DNA of 64,000 bases from Isoetes taiwanensis (lineage: Eukaryota; Streptophyta; Lycopodiopsida; Isoetales; Isoetaceae): contig JAJEKV010000764.1 in assembly GCA_021234155.1 (NCBI GenBank), positions 30,041-94,040 on the forward strand, read 5' to 3'. The notes under the pieces are model-generated. The model did not search any database. It was not told the DNA's origin and was given only the letters and a program-made list of their open reading frames with translations. Below, piece after piece: positions 1 to 11,030 of this stretch (positions are counted from its first letter, which is position 1; each line of letters starts with the position of its first letter). A program made the translations under genes and the position numbers.

Positions 1-106
1 GCACAAAGATGGCTAGGTAATGCAACTTGGACTACAACACTAAATTTTAGGAGGTCCATACATAGGTTTCTGAAATAGCTATAAAGAGGATGTGGATATT
101 TGAGTT

Positions 107-470
107 AGAAGATAAGATAAGATAAGATAAGATAAGATGAATTTTTACGTCACGGGGAACCCAGCGGGTTATGGGGCCAACACATGCAAGAACAACAAAT
201 CTAAAACACAGGGGACTAGGCCCCATCACCAAACACAATAATCAAATATTAAAAGGCTACCAATAATAAGATAAGATAATGCTAATGCTAGTGGTAAATT
301 TATGCTTCTAAAATTATCTAGACATAGCCGGGTCCAAGATTGGAAGGCCATTGATCTAGAATAATTCTTTGCGCCTCCCACAGCCTGCTTGCCCATTTCT
401 TTTGGTGGTGGGTTGCCCTTACCCTTGCAGAGCTCCTCCTTACGGTTACACAATTGAAGAGGAGAGAGGT
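107..470 (-). mobile_element. 3' end of a LINE, with (TTATC)n tail
   Basis: On the minus strand this stretch ends in about six copies of TTATC (plus strand 107-136), preceded by a line reading like the 3' end of a plant LINE (a GGGTTCCCCGTGACG motif before the pentanucleotide tail). The LINE at 29.4-31.7 kb ends in a related phrase (GGTCCCCGTGGATGC) followed by (TATTC)n, which supports a shared 3'-end architecture. Upstream reading frames (226-453) are open on the minus strand but show no domain. The 5' limit near 470 is arbitrary. Confidence 0.5.
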
Positions 471-1140
471 CCTCACATGTCTTGAAAAACTAGTCCCTTT
501 GAGATGGTTTCCATCTTTGAAGAACATGTAATGACTAAGAGTGTCTTGAAACCGAGAACCAAAAGATGGCGAGGACGATCGCGGTCTTGCCGCTCCCACC
601 CTAGTAGTGGAGACAACTCCACCAACCTTCACATGCATGACATCGATTGAAAAAATTGAGAGCGACATCCATATCGAGAAAGGGCATCATCTTACGCCTC
701 ACGCAAACCCCTATAATCATGCAAGTTCAAGTTCCTAGTAAGCGAGAGATATCGAGGGCGCTGTTCTGTCGCACGCTTCGACGCGCTGCGACTCTCGGTC
801 CCCAGGGGATTGTGGAGATGTCTATATCGCCCACCTCAACATGTTCCCTTTCAATGTACCCCGCACTTCGCTTCAATACAATGTTTCTTACGTGGGCTGT
901 AATCTACGTATCTAGTGTCGTCACTGAGGCATCACTTGTGCCCACATCTTGGGCTTTAGGGTCCGGAACGAAGGCATGTATTAAGCGTAAAGTGTGTCCA
1001 TCTCAATGGACACGATCATAGATAAATGGCCGTCATTCCTCCCTCCCGGAATGAATGAGGTGCACTGGTCACGAAGTGTAGGCGGCAAACACTGAACTTG
1101 CAGGTCTAGAGCACTTTGGAGATCCTCCCGATCTTGGAAG
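471..1140. other. No recognisable gene
   Basis: Short open frames exist on both strands (for example 647-1021 on plus), but none carries a motif I recognise. I see no clear repeat structure here. Confidence 0.4.
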
Positions 1141-1199
1141 GAGATGTTAGAAAGCAGTTTTATCTGACTAAGATAAATGATTTATAGGAATATAGAGAG

Positions 1200-1562
1200 C
1201 AACAATATCTTCTTTCTCATATAGACAAGAGAAATCGAATGCTCATTTCTCAACTAAGGTTGTCTTCGCATTCACTTCATATAGAGGCTAGAAGGTGGAA
1301 TGGTACTCCTCGCAATCAGAGTTTTTGTCCTGGATGTTTAGTGCTAGAAGTTGAAACAGAAGAGCACGTATTTTTTAGATGTGCTGCATATGTAGATATT
1401 CGAAATAGATATGGCATTCAAGCAACCATGCCGAGAGATCTTTTTAAAATGCCAACACACCTTCTAAGGTTTTACGTAAAAGCTATCTGGAAAGAAAGCA
1501 AAGATATAGTGAGTCTGTTTGAATTGATGAATGACTTTGAGCCCACTTATGCTTTAGAATGA
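1200..1562 (+). pseudogene. LINE ORF2 C-terminal zinc-finger (zf-RVT-like) fragment
   Basis: The frame reads through the region that follows reverse transcriptase in plant LINEs: a LRLSSHSLHIEARRW stretch, then CPGCLVLEVETEEHVFFRC, i.e. C-x2-C followed by the usual E-x-x-E-H-V-F-F-x-C. The same layout occurs in the LINE at 31.2 kb. The first plausible Met is at 1239, but the frame is open upstream to about 1200, so this is a fragment and not an independent gene. Reverse transcriptase and endonuclease are absent. Confidence 0.65.
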
Positions 1563-1639
1563 CTGTCTTGACAAAGATAATATGTATCTTTTTGCCATAG
1601 AGGCATGGGGAGCTAAATGGCTTGATCAGTACATTTATT

Positions 1640-1855
1640 TATTTATTTATTTAAAAGTGCCTCTCGTGGAATCCCAACCCAAAACTATACTCGAGTTTTT
1701 TTATTTAATTAATTTCTAATCAACCAGTAAATTAACGTTTTAAGTAAGATAGATAATATTGGTTTAACAATTTTATGCTCCGTGAGGGATTCGAACCTAG
1801 GTCTACCCCCAAACCCATTCCAACCACTAGACCAAGCATTAGGCAACCCTTTGTG
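1640..1855 (-). mobile_element. Candidate tRNA-derived SINE
   Basis: On the minus strand an A-box-like TGGTCTAGTGG (plus 1824-1834) is followed 26 bases later by a perfect B-box GGTTCGAATCC (plus 1787-1797), the internal Pol III promoter arrangement of tRNA genes. No acceptor stem pairs with the 5' end, and the element continues about 150 bases downstream to an (AAAT)n tract at 1637-1655, which fits a SINE with a tRNA-like head and simple-sequence tail. I saw no target duplication. Confidence 0.45.
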
Positions 1856-2399
1856 CGATACCTTATCTGTAACCCATACCTTATCTCTAACCCATATTTT
1901 TTTTACTGAACCATTGGATAAAAAACCATTAGATTCGCAAGTTTAAACAATGAATACATCTACATGCATAAATACACATAAATACATGTAGAGCTTCAAG
2001 CAGAGCAGAATCTTCAATCCGATGACAGATAGACCAGGTAATCAATCCGCTGAAGATCCGCTCCAATCTGGAATTGGAATTAGAGCGCCACACCAGATCT
2101 AAGGTGCAAAATCGGAATATAACAAGAGGCAAAATATAGAAGAACAAGAAGCAACAAGAACAAAAATATAAACAGGTCTACGTAGATCCGGAAGCAAGAA
2201 ACATGTCTACGCAGATTCGGAAGCAAGAAACGGATCTACTGGCCGGGGAGTCGAACCCCACTAATCCCAACCAGTTACAAATAAGAAGCATAAAACATCT
2301 GATTTTTTCACAAGAAATCGATTGTGAAACTGGTTTTTTTCTCAAGAACTGGATTTCTTCACATGGACGGATTGCCGCCTCTCCATCGCCATCTGCGAC

Positions 2400-2541
2400 C
2401 GATTGCGCTCCTCCAAGAACAGGAGCCATCTTCTGCTACCCTGTACCAATCCAAAGCACCAAAAATAGAACGATTGTGCTCCTCCAAGAACAGAAGCCAT
2501 GTTCTGCTACCCTGTACCAATCCAAAGCACCAAAAATAGAA
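2400..2541. repeat. 71-bp tandem duplication
   Basis: Two adjacent copies (2400-2470 and 2471-2541) share most bases, including CTCCAAGAACAG and CTGCTACCCTGTACC. The unit is not a multiple of three, so the open frames crossing it are unlikely to be coding. Confidence 0.85.
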
Positions 2542-2637
2542 GTGCAAGTGCGATGCAAACTTTCCCAAAAAGACCATGGAAAGAATATTTCAAACCACCC
2601 AAACATTGAAAAGCTTCCCCAATCCCTTAAATTGTAA

Positions 2638-2842
2638 TGGGCCGTTCACATGATAGCTTTTTGGGTCAGCAAATGTAAGCAGCTGATTCCGTGCTGATTC
2701 AAATACCTCCAGCTGAATCAGCCACGCGGGTAGCATCCCGCGACAACTGAATCCTCGTAACGGGCTGATTTTTTTCTGGCTCAGCTCAAGTTCAGCAAGG
2801 ACTCAGCCGTCCCACCGGCAATCTGTCCATGTGAACCCAGCA
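2638..2842. mobile_element. Candidate PIF/Harbinger-type MITE (205 bp)
   Basis: The left end starts TGGGCCGTTCACATG and the reverse complement of the right end starts TGCTGGGTTCACATGG, sharing GTTCACATG. Both ends are flanked by TAA (2635-2637 and 2843-2845), the usual PIF/Harbinger target duplication. There is no coding capacity. It lies 131 bp upstream of the CCX start codon, so it may sit in that gene's promoter or 5' leader. The TIRs are short and imperfect, hence moderate confidence. Confidence 0.5.
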
Positions 2843-2973
2843 TAAAAGGACCTTATATTTTAAAAAATGTTTTCCGGCAATTGAGACACTTATTATAAGC
2901 GCAGTTCTATTCCGCGTTTTGTGACCAGTTTAGGACACTTTTAAATTTACATTTTAGTCTTCTGCCTCTGGCT

Positions 2974-4982
2974 ATGGAGCCCCGTTTGGCGCCCAGGTTG
3001 GGGCATCGAACAGCCATTCTGGCACAGGTACTCCTTCTTTTTGCTCTCGTTCTCACAGCTTGCTTCCGGATCTGGATCTTAGCAGAGTCTCATAATAGCA
3101 TTAGGTCTGTTAATCCGCGCCGTTTGCTACAATCTGGTGGGCAGTGTGTGGATATGGATATCCGAAGTCAAACATCACCATGCCATTTTGCACTCAAATT
3201 CTGTGGAGCAAAGAGGAGCATTTTTAACTATGTTGCGTTGCATTATTGTCAATTGCAAGGCGGGTATGGGTTTCTGTCCCTCTGTTTCTGTTGGCGGTAA
3301 TTTGCCTGTTCTTTGCATTGGCAAAACTGCAGAGAATTTTTTTTTCCCCTGTGACTAGCCACATGGTGGAAATGCTTAGAATGTCGCCCACAATGGGAGG
3401 CGTTACTCTGCTTGCTCTGGGAAATGGGGCCCCTGATGTATTTGCTTCTATGTCTTCAATTGGCGAAGGAAGTTCTCCCATTGGATTGGGGGCAATTGTA
3501 AGTGCAGGCACATTTGTTTCTGCTTTTGTTCTTGGATCTGTAGCCGTAGCAGCAGCTCCCTTTCCAGTTAAATCCATCCCATTCATCAGGGATGTACTAT
3601 TCTATACCACAGCTGTTGCCTTTCTGTTTATCTTGTATCTCAAAGGAGCTGTAACTCTCTGGCAAGGCATGGCTATGATGCTCTTTTATCTGCTATTTGT
3701 TTTCGTAGTTATATTTATGGATCAATTGAAAAGCAAGACGCTTGATACAGAGGAGTTGACAGATACTGGTCTCAGGGAACTTGAGGGTGTGAAAGAAAGT
3801 GAAATACCTGTTGTGGATTCAAGGCTGGAATCCAGGGCATTTTCTAGGCAGCTTCTTCTGAACGTGATATCAGGTGATTATGTTCATCTTATTCAAACTG
3901 CTAAAATCTTCTTCAGAGAGTGTTGTCACTTGGCGGCTTCACACTGCAGCAAGAGATTTAAGGTATGGCTTAACATTATAAATATTGAATCATCCGAAGT
4001 TATTGTTCAATTAAGATAACGCATTATTATACTAAGTGCTTCAATCTACTGAACTGTCATAAAGTTGGATTTAAAGACCTATCAAAAACGTATAGTAAAA
4101 GTTTGAAGATTTAGAAATTTAAGAAATGGCAATGCTGATGCTCCTTTCCTGCGAGGATGGTAGGATTATAATACGAACTTGACTTATAATGCCAACTAAA
4201 ATGTTTTTCAGGTTAAAGACCTCTTGGAGAAACCACTAGAGGTATTGCTGAAGGCAACCATTCCTGAAATTAACCCAGTAAAATGGAGCCGTTCTACTCA
4301 ACTCTAAATGTTGTTTTCTGCCCTTTGATTGTCCTATACATGTTTGGATCCATGATAATGGTAACCTTTGATCATAAAATACGTTTCTTCTTCCAACAAC
4401 AGAGCTACCTCTTTTGGTCACTAGTCCTTGCACAGGATATTCTTTTGGGAGTGACATATTTTATAACTTGAATAATGAAGCCCCTCAGAGTGGTCAAACC
4501 TTTGTTGTTTTATGGCATTCATAATGAGTGTCTTTTGGATATCATTCATGGCTGGCGAGCTGCTTGGATGTCTAGCTGCACTAGGTGTGATACTAGGGAT
4601 ATCTCCTGCTGTTTTGGGTTTAACAGTACTTGCATGGGGCAATTCTATTGGAGATCTTGTTGCCGATGTTGCGATAGCTAAGGCAGGCAAACCAGCAATG
4701 GCCATAGCAGGTTGCTTTGCAGGCCCTATGTTTAACATGCTTATTGGTGTTGGTTTTGCTATTGTCATCTGGACAGCAGACCTTGGAGCTCCAGAGTATT
4801 ACCTGCAATATCACCCTAGCATCTTTGTTGCATTTATTTTTCTTTTTGCCAGTCTTTTGGGATCCCTTTTGGTAATAAGCTGTTCAAAATTTCAGGTAAC
4901 ACGTCTCTGGGGTTATTGCCTGATTGCTTTGTATGTTCTCTTTACAATGGCAAGCTTAGCTGCTGCAGGCTCAGCATTATAG
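2974..4982 (+). CDS. Cation/calcium exchanger (CCX family, NCX superfamily), frame-broken
   Basis: This encodes a multi-pass membrane antiporter of the plant CCX group, which exchanges cations such as K+, Na+ or Ca2+ against protons or Ca2+. The start at 2974 opens with a hydrophobic signal-anchor segment, followed by a cysteine-containing loop. The alpha-1 repeat is clear at about 3370-3550 (GGVTLLALGNGAPDVFAS) and the alpha-2 repeat at about 4610-4740 (LTVLAWGNSIGDLVADV, then GCFAGPMFNMLIGVG). These GNGAPD and GNSIGD motifs carry the ion-binding residues. An intron with GT at about 3963 and AG just before 4213 separates exon 1 from exon 2; residues resume with VKDLLEKPLEVLLKATIPEI. The stop is at 4982. 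Frame changes are needed near 3255, 3340, the T9 run at 3337-3345, 4293, 4460 and 4505, yet there are no in-frame stops inside the conserved blocks. That pattern suits sequence-consensus errors or a very young pseudogene. Family assignment is strong; functionality is uncertain. Confidence 0.82.
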
Positions 4983-6000
4983 CATGACATCCCCAAGTTT
5001 ATGTGTTCTGTGTGTATAATTGGTCTTATAGTACATTAAACTGCTTTATGTATTGTTCAAGGGATACCCAAATCAGGACGCCTTGGTATTGTTTTAGGGA
5101 TGGTCCTGAATCCCTCACTTCAAAATCAAATTTCAAATCTACATCAAATTGGGAAAGCTAATGCTGGGAATGCCACCACATAAATACCAGCAACATCCTA
5201 TGCTTGCAAGTTTTTGGTGTCGATCATCATGTATAAGAAAGTCAAGACCGGTTGATCTTAATTTGCCAGCTCCTCATCTTTTCAGGAATTGCGAGGTATT
5301 TATTTACCCTTGAGTAGGTAATTTATGAGTCTGTTCTGTTGCTATTACAATGTTGACCCTTATGTATAATCAATATGTGTCTCCGTCCACAGGTAGTATT
5401 TGAGATGGATGCATATCTAAATAACCAACTTTCAGAGGCAAAGTTTCTTACAATGTAAAAGATTGAAGGTTTGTGCAAGGTACTTGTCTGCCCTTGTTGA
5501 GAGGACGTGATTTTGTTACGTCTGGAATGTAAAGAGGTTATTCAATCATCCAGTAGCCGTCCTATGGCCTGCTAAAAGCACTTGAAAATGTAGTAGGGTT
5601 TGAGCTACAAGCAAATATTTGCAGATGTTTCTCAAAAGATTTTGCGGCCCAAACTAAAGAGAACTGTACACAAGAAAATATTTAGAGATTCTTATGAGAT
5701 CATCAGGGCTGGGCCTTTAAATCTTTGGCAATTCTTATGAGATCATCGGGGCTTATTATCTGGAAATCTTTAATAGCGTCGTTTTTCAACGGGCTTTTAA
5801 ATCTTTGGCAATTGTAAACGTCAAAATGTATTAGGAGCAAAATTCTTCAATTCTTATGAATGCTAGGTTGACGTAAGATGACTAAATGATGGGTTCAGGA
5901 AAGAATAGCAAGTAGATAGGCTAGACAAGGCAATGGACTCTCCGTGGACGATAAAAAATGGACTCTCCAATTGGTCTCCGTGGAGGCTGCTTCAGCGATT
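4983..6000. other. CCX 3' flank, no gene seen
   Basis: This likely includes the CCX 3' UTR. It contains a short internal duplication (AATCTTTGGCAATTCTTATGAG-like phrases around 5700 and 5740 and a related one near 5800). I see no coding signal. Confidence 0.4.
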
Positions 6001-6018
6001 GGACGTCTTGACCTCCGT

Positions 6019-6200
6019 TTCCAGTCATTTTTGGTCTTCACCTTTCCAGTCATTTTCGGTCTTCACCTGCAGCAATAGGTAAAATCTTGAAGCAATCTTG
6101 AAGTTCGGTGGTGCAAAAACAGTGATGGAGTAGCAAAAACCGGTGATGGTGTGGTGCAAAAACAGTGATGGAGTAGCAAAAACCGGTGATGGTGTAGCAA
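6019..6200. repeat. Two short tandem repeats (about 24 bp and 43 bp units)
   Basis: A unit of about 24 bp containing CCAGTCATTTTCGGTCTTCA occurs twice at about 6019-6066. A 43-bp unit beginning GTGCAAAAACAGTGATGG occurs at 6111-6153 and 6154-6196 with almost no differences. The 43-bp pair is bracketed by copies of GCAATCTTGAAGTTC. Confidence 0.85.
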
Positions 6201-6409
6201 TCTTGAAGTTCCGAATTGAGTGATGGCGATGTCCAGCATGTGAACGCCCCAAAATTCTTGCCGGAGACGTTCACATTGGGGAGGCGCCGGAGACGTTACA
6301 TGTGAGGCGTCCCTTATCACTTATCAGCTGTAAATTGTCGGCCGTTTCATTGTTGGGCAGCCCACTCTCAAAACCGGCTAACCGGAGCTGCCCAACACTC
6401 TTAAAACCG

Positions 6410-6702
6410 GCTAACCCGACGTTTGCTTCGCTTTAGCCTGCGGAACTGGTGGCCTTGCTCTGCTTTTGCGAACTCTGGCCACTATGTTGCGTTAACCAAC
6501 GGGCACCGCCACACACAGAGAGAAAGTTGTTGCAGGAAAAATGAAGAGAAGCAACAAAAATATGTTGGAAGAAGAAGTTTTGCCGGAAAACCGTTTTCAG
6601 GTTCCAAATGTAACACCCTGAAAAAGGCACACTGGCAAAGAAAGTGCAAAAACATTTTAAATAAATAGACGATAAAAAATTTATTCTATTCTATTCTAAT
6701 AC
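6410..6702 (+). mobile_element. Short retroelement 3' end with (TATTC)n tail
   Basis: The stretch finishes with TTTATTCTATTCTATTCTA at 6680-6698, the same pentanucleotide tail that ends the LINE at 31.66 kb. Just upstream no LINE domain is legible, so it could be a heavily truncated LINE or a SINE using the same tail. Boundaries are uncertain. Confidence 0.4.
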
Positions 6703-7469
6703 GATTTGCTATACTTCTCACAAAATTAGGCATCCAACTCTTTTGACAATAATCTCCAACACTAGGGAAATACGAAGCTTCGTTATAACCTCACTAGAAA
6801 AAGTGCCCAGCATGTGGGGCATAAATTCAGAAGCTATAAAGATGATGGATTCAAGTTGATAGCATGTATATTTATGATTTCAAACATTAAAATGTGATGT
6901 ATGGATAAAAGGAAAAAGATACAACAACTAAATTCGCACAACAAAAAGGAAAACAACCCAAAATAAACCTACAACAACATATGTGATTGTTCATAATAAA
7001 TTTTATGTCCATGTATTAGCATGTCCATACATTGTTTCCAATGATGGTTAGCATCTCTTTTTTTTCCCATGTTATCTTTTAGCTAGCCATTGTAAATTTT
7101 TTTTTTTTTGGAAGGACTTGAGCCTTTATTATCCAGAGAAAGTTACAGAGTACAATGGGGACTAATAACTCAGTGGAGAGAATGTCCACCAGAGCAAAAC
7201 CACCCCACTCAAATACAACATCTAAACAATATGAAAAGCAAGCAAAAACTCATAAGTAAGTATGAATCTGAAGATAGTGCTCCCAAATACGGCTCTTCAC
7301 CTCATTAGCAATTGATGAGCACCTGAATGCTTTGACAATTCGTTGTTGGGCATCAAGAAGGATCTGTGCATCTCAACAAGCAAGATCTTTGAATATGAAA
7401 AGATTCCTTCTTTTCCAAATGGACCAAATGATCCACGCTTGAAGCCAAATGAAACGCCTTTTGCCAAAT

Positions 7470-10400
7470 TATCCCAACTACTTTGGATAGATCGTTAATA
7501 ACACCCGTTGGCTATTCAAATTGCAACGAAAGAGGCCTTGAAGCCACAACAAAGCATGTCCGACATGTCTACATAGGAAGAAGCAATGCTCAACCTGCTC
7601 GGCCCCAGGTGCACATAAGGGACAAAGTGCGATACCTACGGGCCAAATCGCACCTAGAATATTAACGCAGACAAACAACGATGAATGACTTGCCACCATA
7701 AAACAGATACTTTGGGATGGAGTAGTTTATCCCATATCCATTTCCATACTGCTTTCTGTCGATTCCTAGGAATGGCCAAAGGCCACTTGGACGAAGAAGG
7801 CAAGACGTCCGCCGCAAGCAAAAACTTGTACATGGAATTCACCAACTTATCTGCTCTAACACGCTCATGAACTACTCAAGGCTGGGGATCATCCACTTGT
7901 GCTATTGGAGGAAGAATTGAAGACACCTTGCCAAATAGTTCGATCCCATCTTAAAAGGAGGAATTTAGCTCTAAACTCTTCCCATGTCAGCAACTGCCTT
8001 TGATTATTATACCAATCAGATATCATATACACACCTGCTGCTCTCCATCGACGCTGCGTCAATGGGTGGACTGAAACTACCAAAGGACTACCGTCTAATG
8101 GAATCCACGAACAACTTGCAGTAGTGCTAGTGTTCGCAAGATGGTGAAAATGAAACAGAGATTGTACAGTCTCCCATGCAACTAGCAATCCTCTAAGAAA
8201 TGGGGACGCATTAGGGTATGCGGTCAGTGGATAAAACAGAGCCCAGGAAAAAAATGGCCTAAGAGATCGAGACGCAAAAGAAATGCACATTTGCAAAGAC
8301 TGATAAACAAGGCGGGAACCCGGGGACTCATCCACATTATTCAAAATTCTCCAAATAAACTTAGAAATCATCACCTTGCTCTGCAAAAGAAAATTGATCA
8401 TTCCAAGGCCGCCAAAATGCTTTGGCAACATGCACTTTTCCCAACTGACTTTGACAGCAGCACCCTCCTCTGTTTCCCCCAGATGAAGTTATTGACAACC
8501 CTGACGAGAAGTTGCACCTTTGACTGTGGAGCCGACATGAATGAAGCCATATACACATGGGTGCTGCTTAAAACTGATTTAGCCACAACGATTTGTCCTG
8601 CCATGGAAAGCTTATTTGTGGACCACCGAGAAAAGGTGCTTTTCCAAGCCCTTAGTCAATTGCTTCCCACGCATCTCGATGAGATATGCTGAGGGATACC
8701 AAGAAGTTTGGTTGTTTTACCATGGGGAAGGATCTTCCATGGATAGGCAATTACACATGGTGGAACCGAGAGTCCAATGCCCATATCTCACAACCCACAA
8801 AAATACCGGATGCTAGAAAAAGAATCCAACAAGGAAACTTGACATTACGCAAATTTTGCTCATCGCCCTCGAAAAAGGAAAGCGCCATCCGCGATATTGA
8901 TTCTGGATCTCCTGCGACCATTGTTCATAGGAAGTCCATGCAAGATTCCCTCTGTCGCGGTAAGAGAGAAGACCAGGCAAGGACCTACGCCACAATGTAA
9001 ATAACAATGGAGCTAATGGGCAGCCCCGACCCGGATGCCCGACCCACCGAAAGATGCTTTGAGGGTTCCCCTTAGAAGAGAATAGAAGAGCGAAAGCGTA
9101 ATAATGAAGCCTCATGACATCATTTGTGAATTGTGCACCAAAACCAAAGCGTAGAGACATTCTCCTAAGAAGGCCTAGTCGATTAACTTGTTATATGCTT
9201 TTGCAAAGTCCGACTTCAAATATACAATTTCATGGCCCTCAAGTCGAGCCCAGTTAATACCTTCATAGGCAGCAGCTACATTGTTTAATATGCATCATCG
9301 TGGCAGAAATCCTAACTGTGTAGAGGATATGGAATCAGCAAGAATATCCCCAAGCTTTTGTGCATAAGCTTTGGCAAAAAATCTTGCATACACGTAAGAT
9401 AGTAAGGTGATAGGGCCGGTCGAAATTGTTGAAGGTTCCTTACACTTGGGAATAAGAGAAATGCAGCCCGAGTTTAGAATTTTGTCTAGACGCCTTTGCC
9501 TCTTGAAATCTCCTGAAACGCCGTACACATCGCCGCCAACCCAATCCCATAACTCTGAAAAGAACTCCATATAGGAATACCATCAATTCCAGGACACTTT
9601 CCTTTCTTCAAAAAGAAGGTAGCATCGCTAAATCATTCATAGTAATCTTTGCTTCTAGAGTAGCTCTTTGTTCCTCGGATATAATAGGATGTATCTTTGC
9701 CGGTAATGCCTCACGAAAATCTGATTGGAAGGGAAGGCGACGAGAAGCAAAAAAGGAAGAAAAATGGCCATGGAAAAGAACTTAAGTTCTTTGAGGATCG
9801 AGAGATGAGAGGCCCATCTTGAACTTGAGAGACACCATCGCGGAAGCTTGTCTCCTAATTTTTGCGGCTCTAAAAGAAGCCGTGCAATGATCCCCCTCTT
9901 TGAACCATTGCGGGCCGCTTTAACTTCGGCGTGATGAACTTTTTCGGCCTCCATCCGTTTAATCTTTGGCCAAAACCGCTTCTCTATTTGGACATCCGAT
10001 GGTACAACGGACACGCAAGCCACTAATTGTTAGTGCAGAGCAATCAAAATCCCTCGATTAGCAAACAGCTTCGGTGGTGTGACTCCAATTCTTAGCAAAG
10101 GACTTCCTGGCTAGAGCATCAATAATCCCAACCATTCCTTTCCTTCTCACAAATGCAGAGGACCGGGCTTGCTTGCATCCATCTTTAAACTCCTCATCCT
10201 TCAAGTATGAAGTGTTTAACTTGAAATAAGTCTTGGTCTGCTATACGCCCTTCACGAGATCAAGAGAAATCACCGCGGATTGTGATCTGAAATAGAGTAC
10301 ATCAAGCATGTTTCTTGAGAGAAATTATGCAAATATGTAGTTGTCAATGCATTATAATATCCCCGTCATGGCGTGCATATGCTCTACCAGCTCCAAGCCA

Positions 10401-11021
10401 GCCATTGCACCAAGTGAAGGTTCCATCGCCATCCACCTCTACCAAACCACAGTCATGCATCAAGCGCTGCCATTGTTCACGTTCAAAGCCTTGGATAACT
10501 TATGATCCTCTGCGCACCGATCAACTTTCAACTCCACCATATTGAAGTCACCCGCCAACAACCATGCAACGTGAGCCCCCAGTCGAACTAGTTTGGATCT
10601 CAAGCAGCCCAGAGTGCACCAGCACATACACATTCACTAGTCCCCACTCTTGTCCCTTATCAAACCACTTGATAATGATCCAGTGACCAAATCTCTCAGC
10701 ATGACTGAATGTGACTGCTATATCATGTCTCCATGCTGTAAGAACCCTCGCCTTTGCCGAGTCTGCTGCAGCCACCAAGACGTTATATTTCCTACCGACC
10801 ACAAAAGCTACCTTTTGCACGTCCTCTTTTTTGCACTTGTGCTTTTGTAGACAATAGAAATCTGAATTCAACCTAGCAAGAGCCATGGAAAGTCTGCTCC
10901 TTTTAGTTGGGGAGGAAGCAACACCCCGAACATTCCAGGAAACCAGCTTCATAATGCATGGGGGGTCTGGTGGTCGGTGTTCCAAATCCATGGAGCCACT
11001 ATTAGCAGATGATACTTCCAC
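7470..11021 (-). pseudogene. LINE ORF2 (endonuclease - reverse transcriptase - zinc finger), broken
   Basis: The N-terminal endonuclease starts MKLVSWNVRGVASSPTKRSR (minus, near 10950) and continues to VVGG-DFNMVE around 10550, the GDFN motif, and a SDHNP-like ending near 10270. The RT follows: a LNSGCISLIPK block (9490), LKSDFAKAYN (9210), GCPLAPLLF (9030), and a degenerate catalytic box reading IADGAFLF near 8890. The thumb region (FGGLGMINFLLQSKVMISKF) is at 8350, and the C-terminal zinc-finger region with LWW and CPLC motifs at 7850-7520. At least six frame changes and stops are needed. In the invariant QG-C-P motif the Gln is CGG (Arg), and the catalytic Asp pair has lost one Asp. Confidence 0.8.
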
Positions 11022-11030
11022 CTGATCAGC

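Noticed and set aside
1787-1834. Functional tRNA gene
   Set aside because: A and B boxes are present but no acceptor stem or anticodon stem pairs; better explained as a SINE head.
2203-2637. 144-aa plus-strand frame
   Set aside because: It crosses a 71-bp tandem duplication whose length is not a multiple of three and has no domain.
8291-9000. Plus-strand frames of 104-133 aa
   Set aside because: Reverse-strand shadows of the LINE reverse transcriptase.
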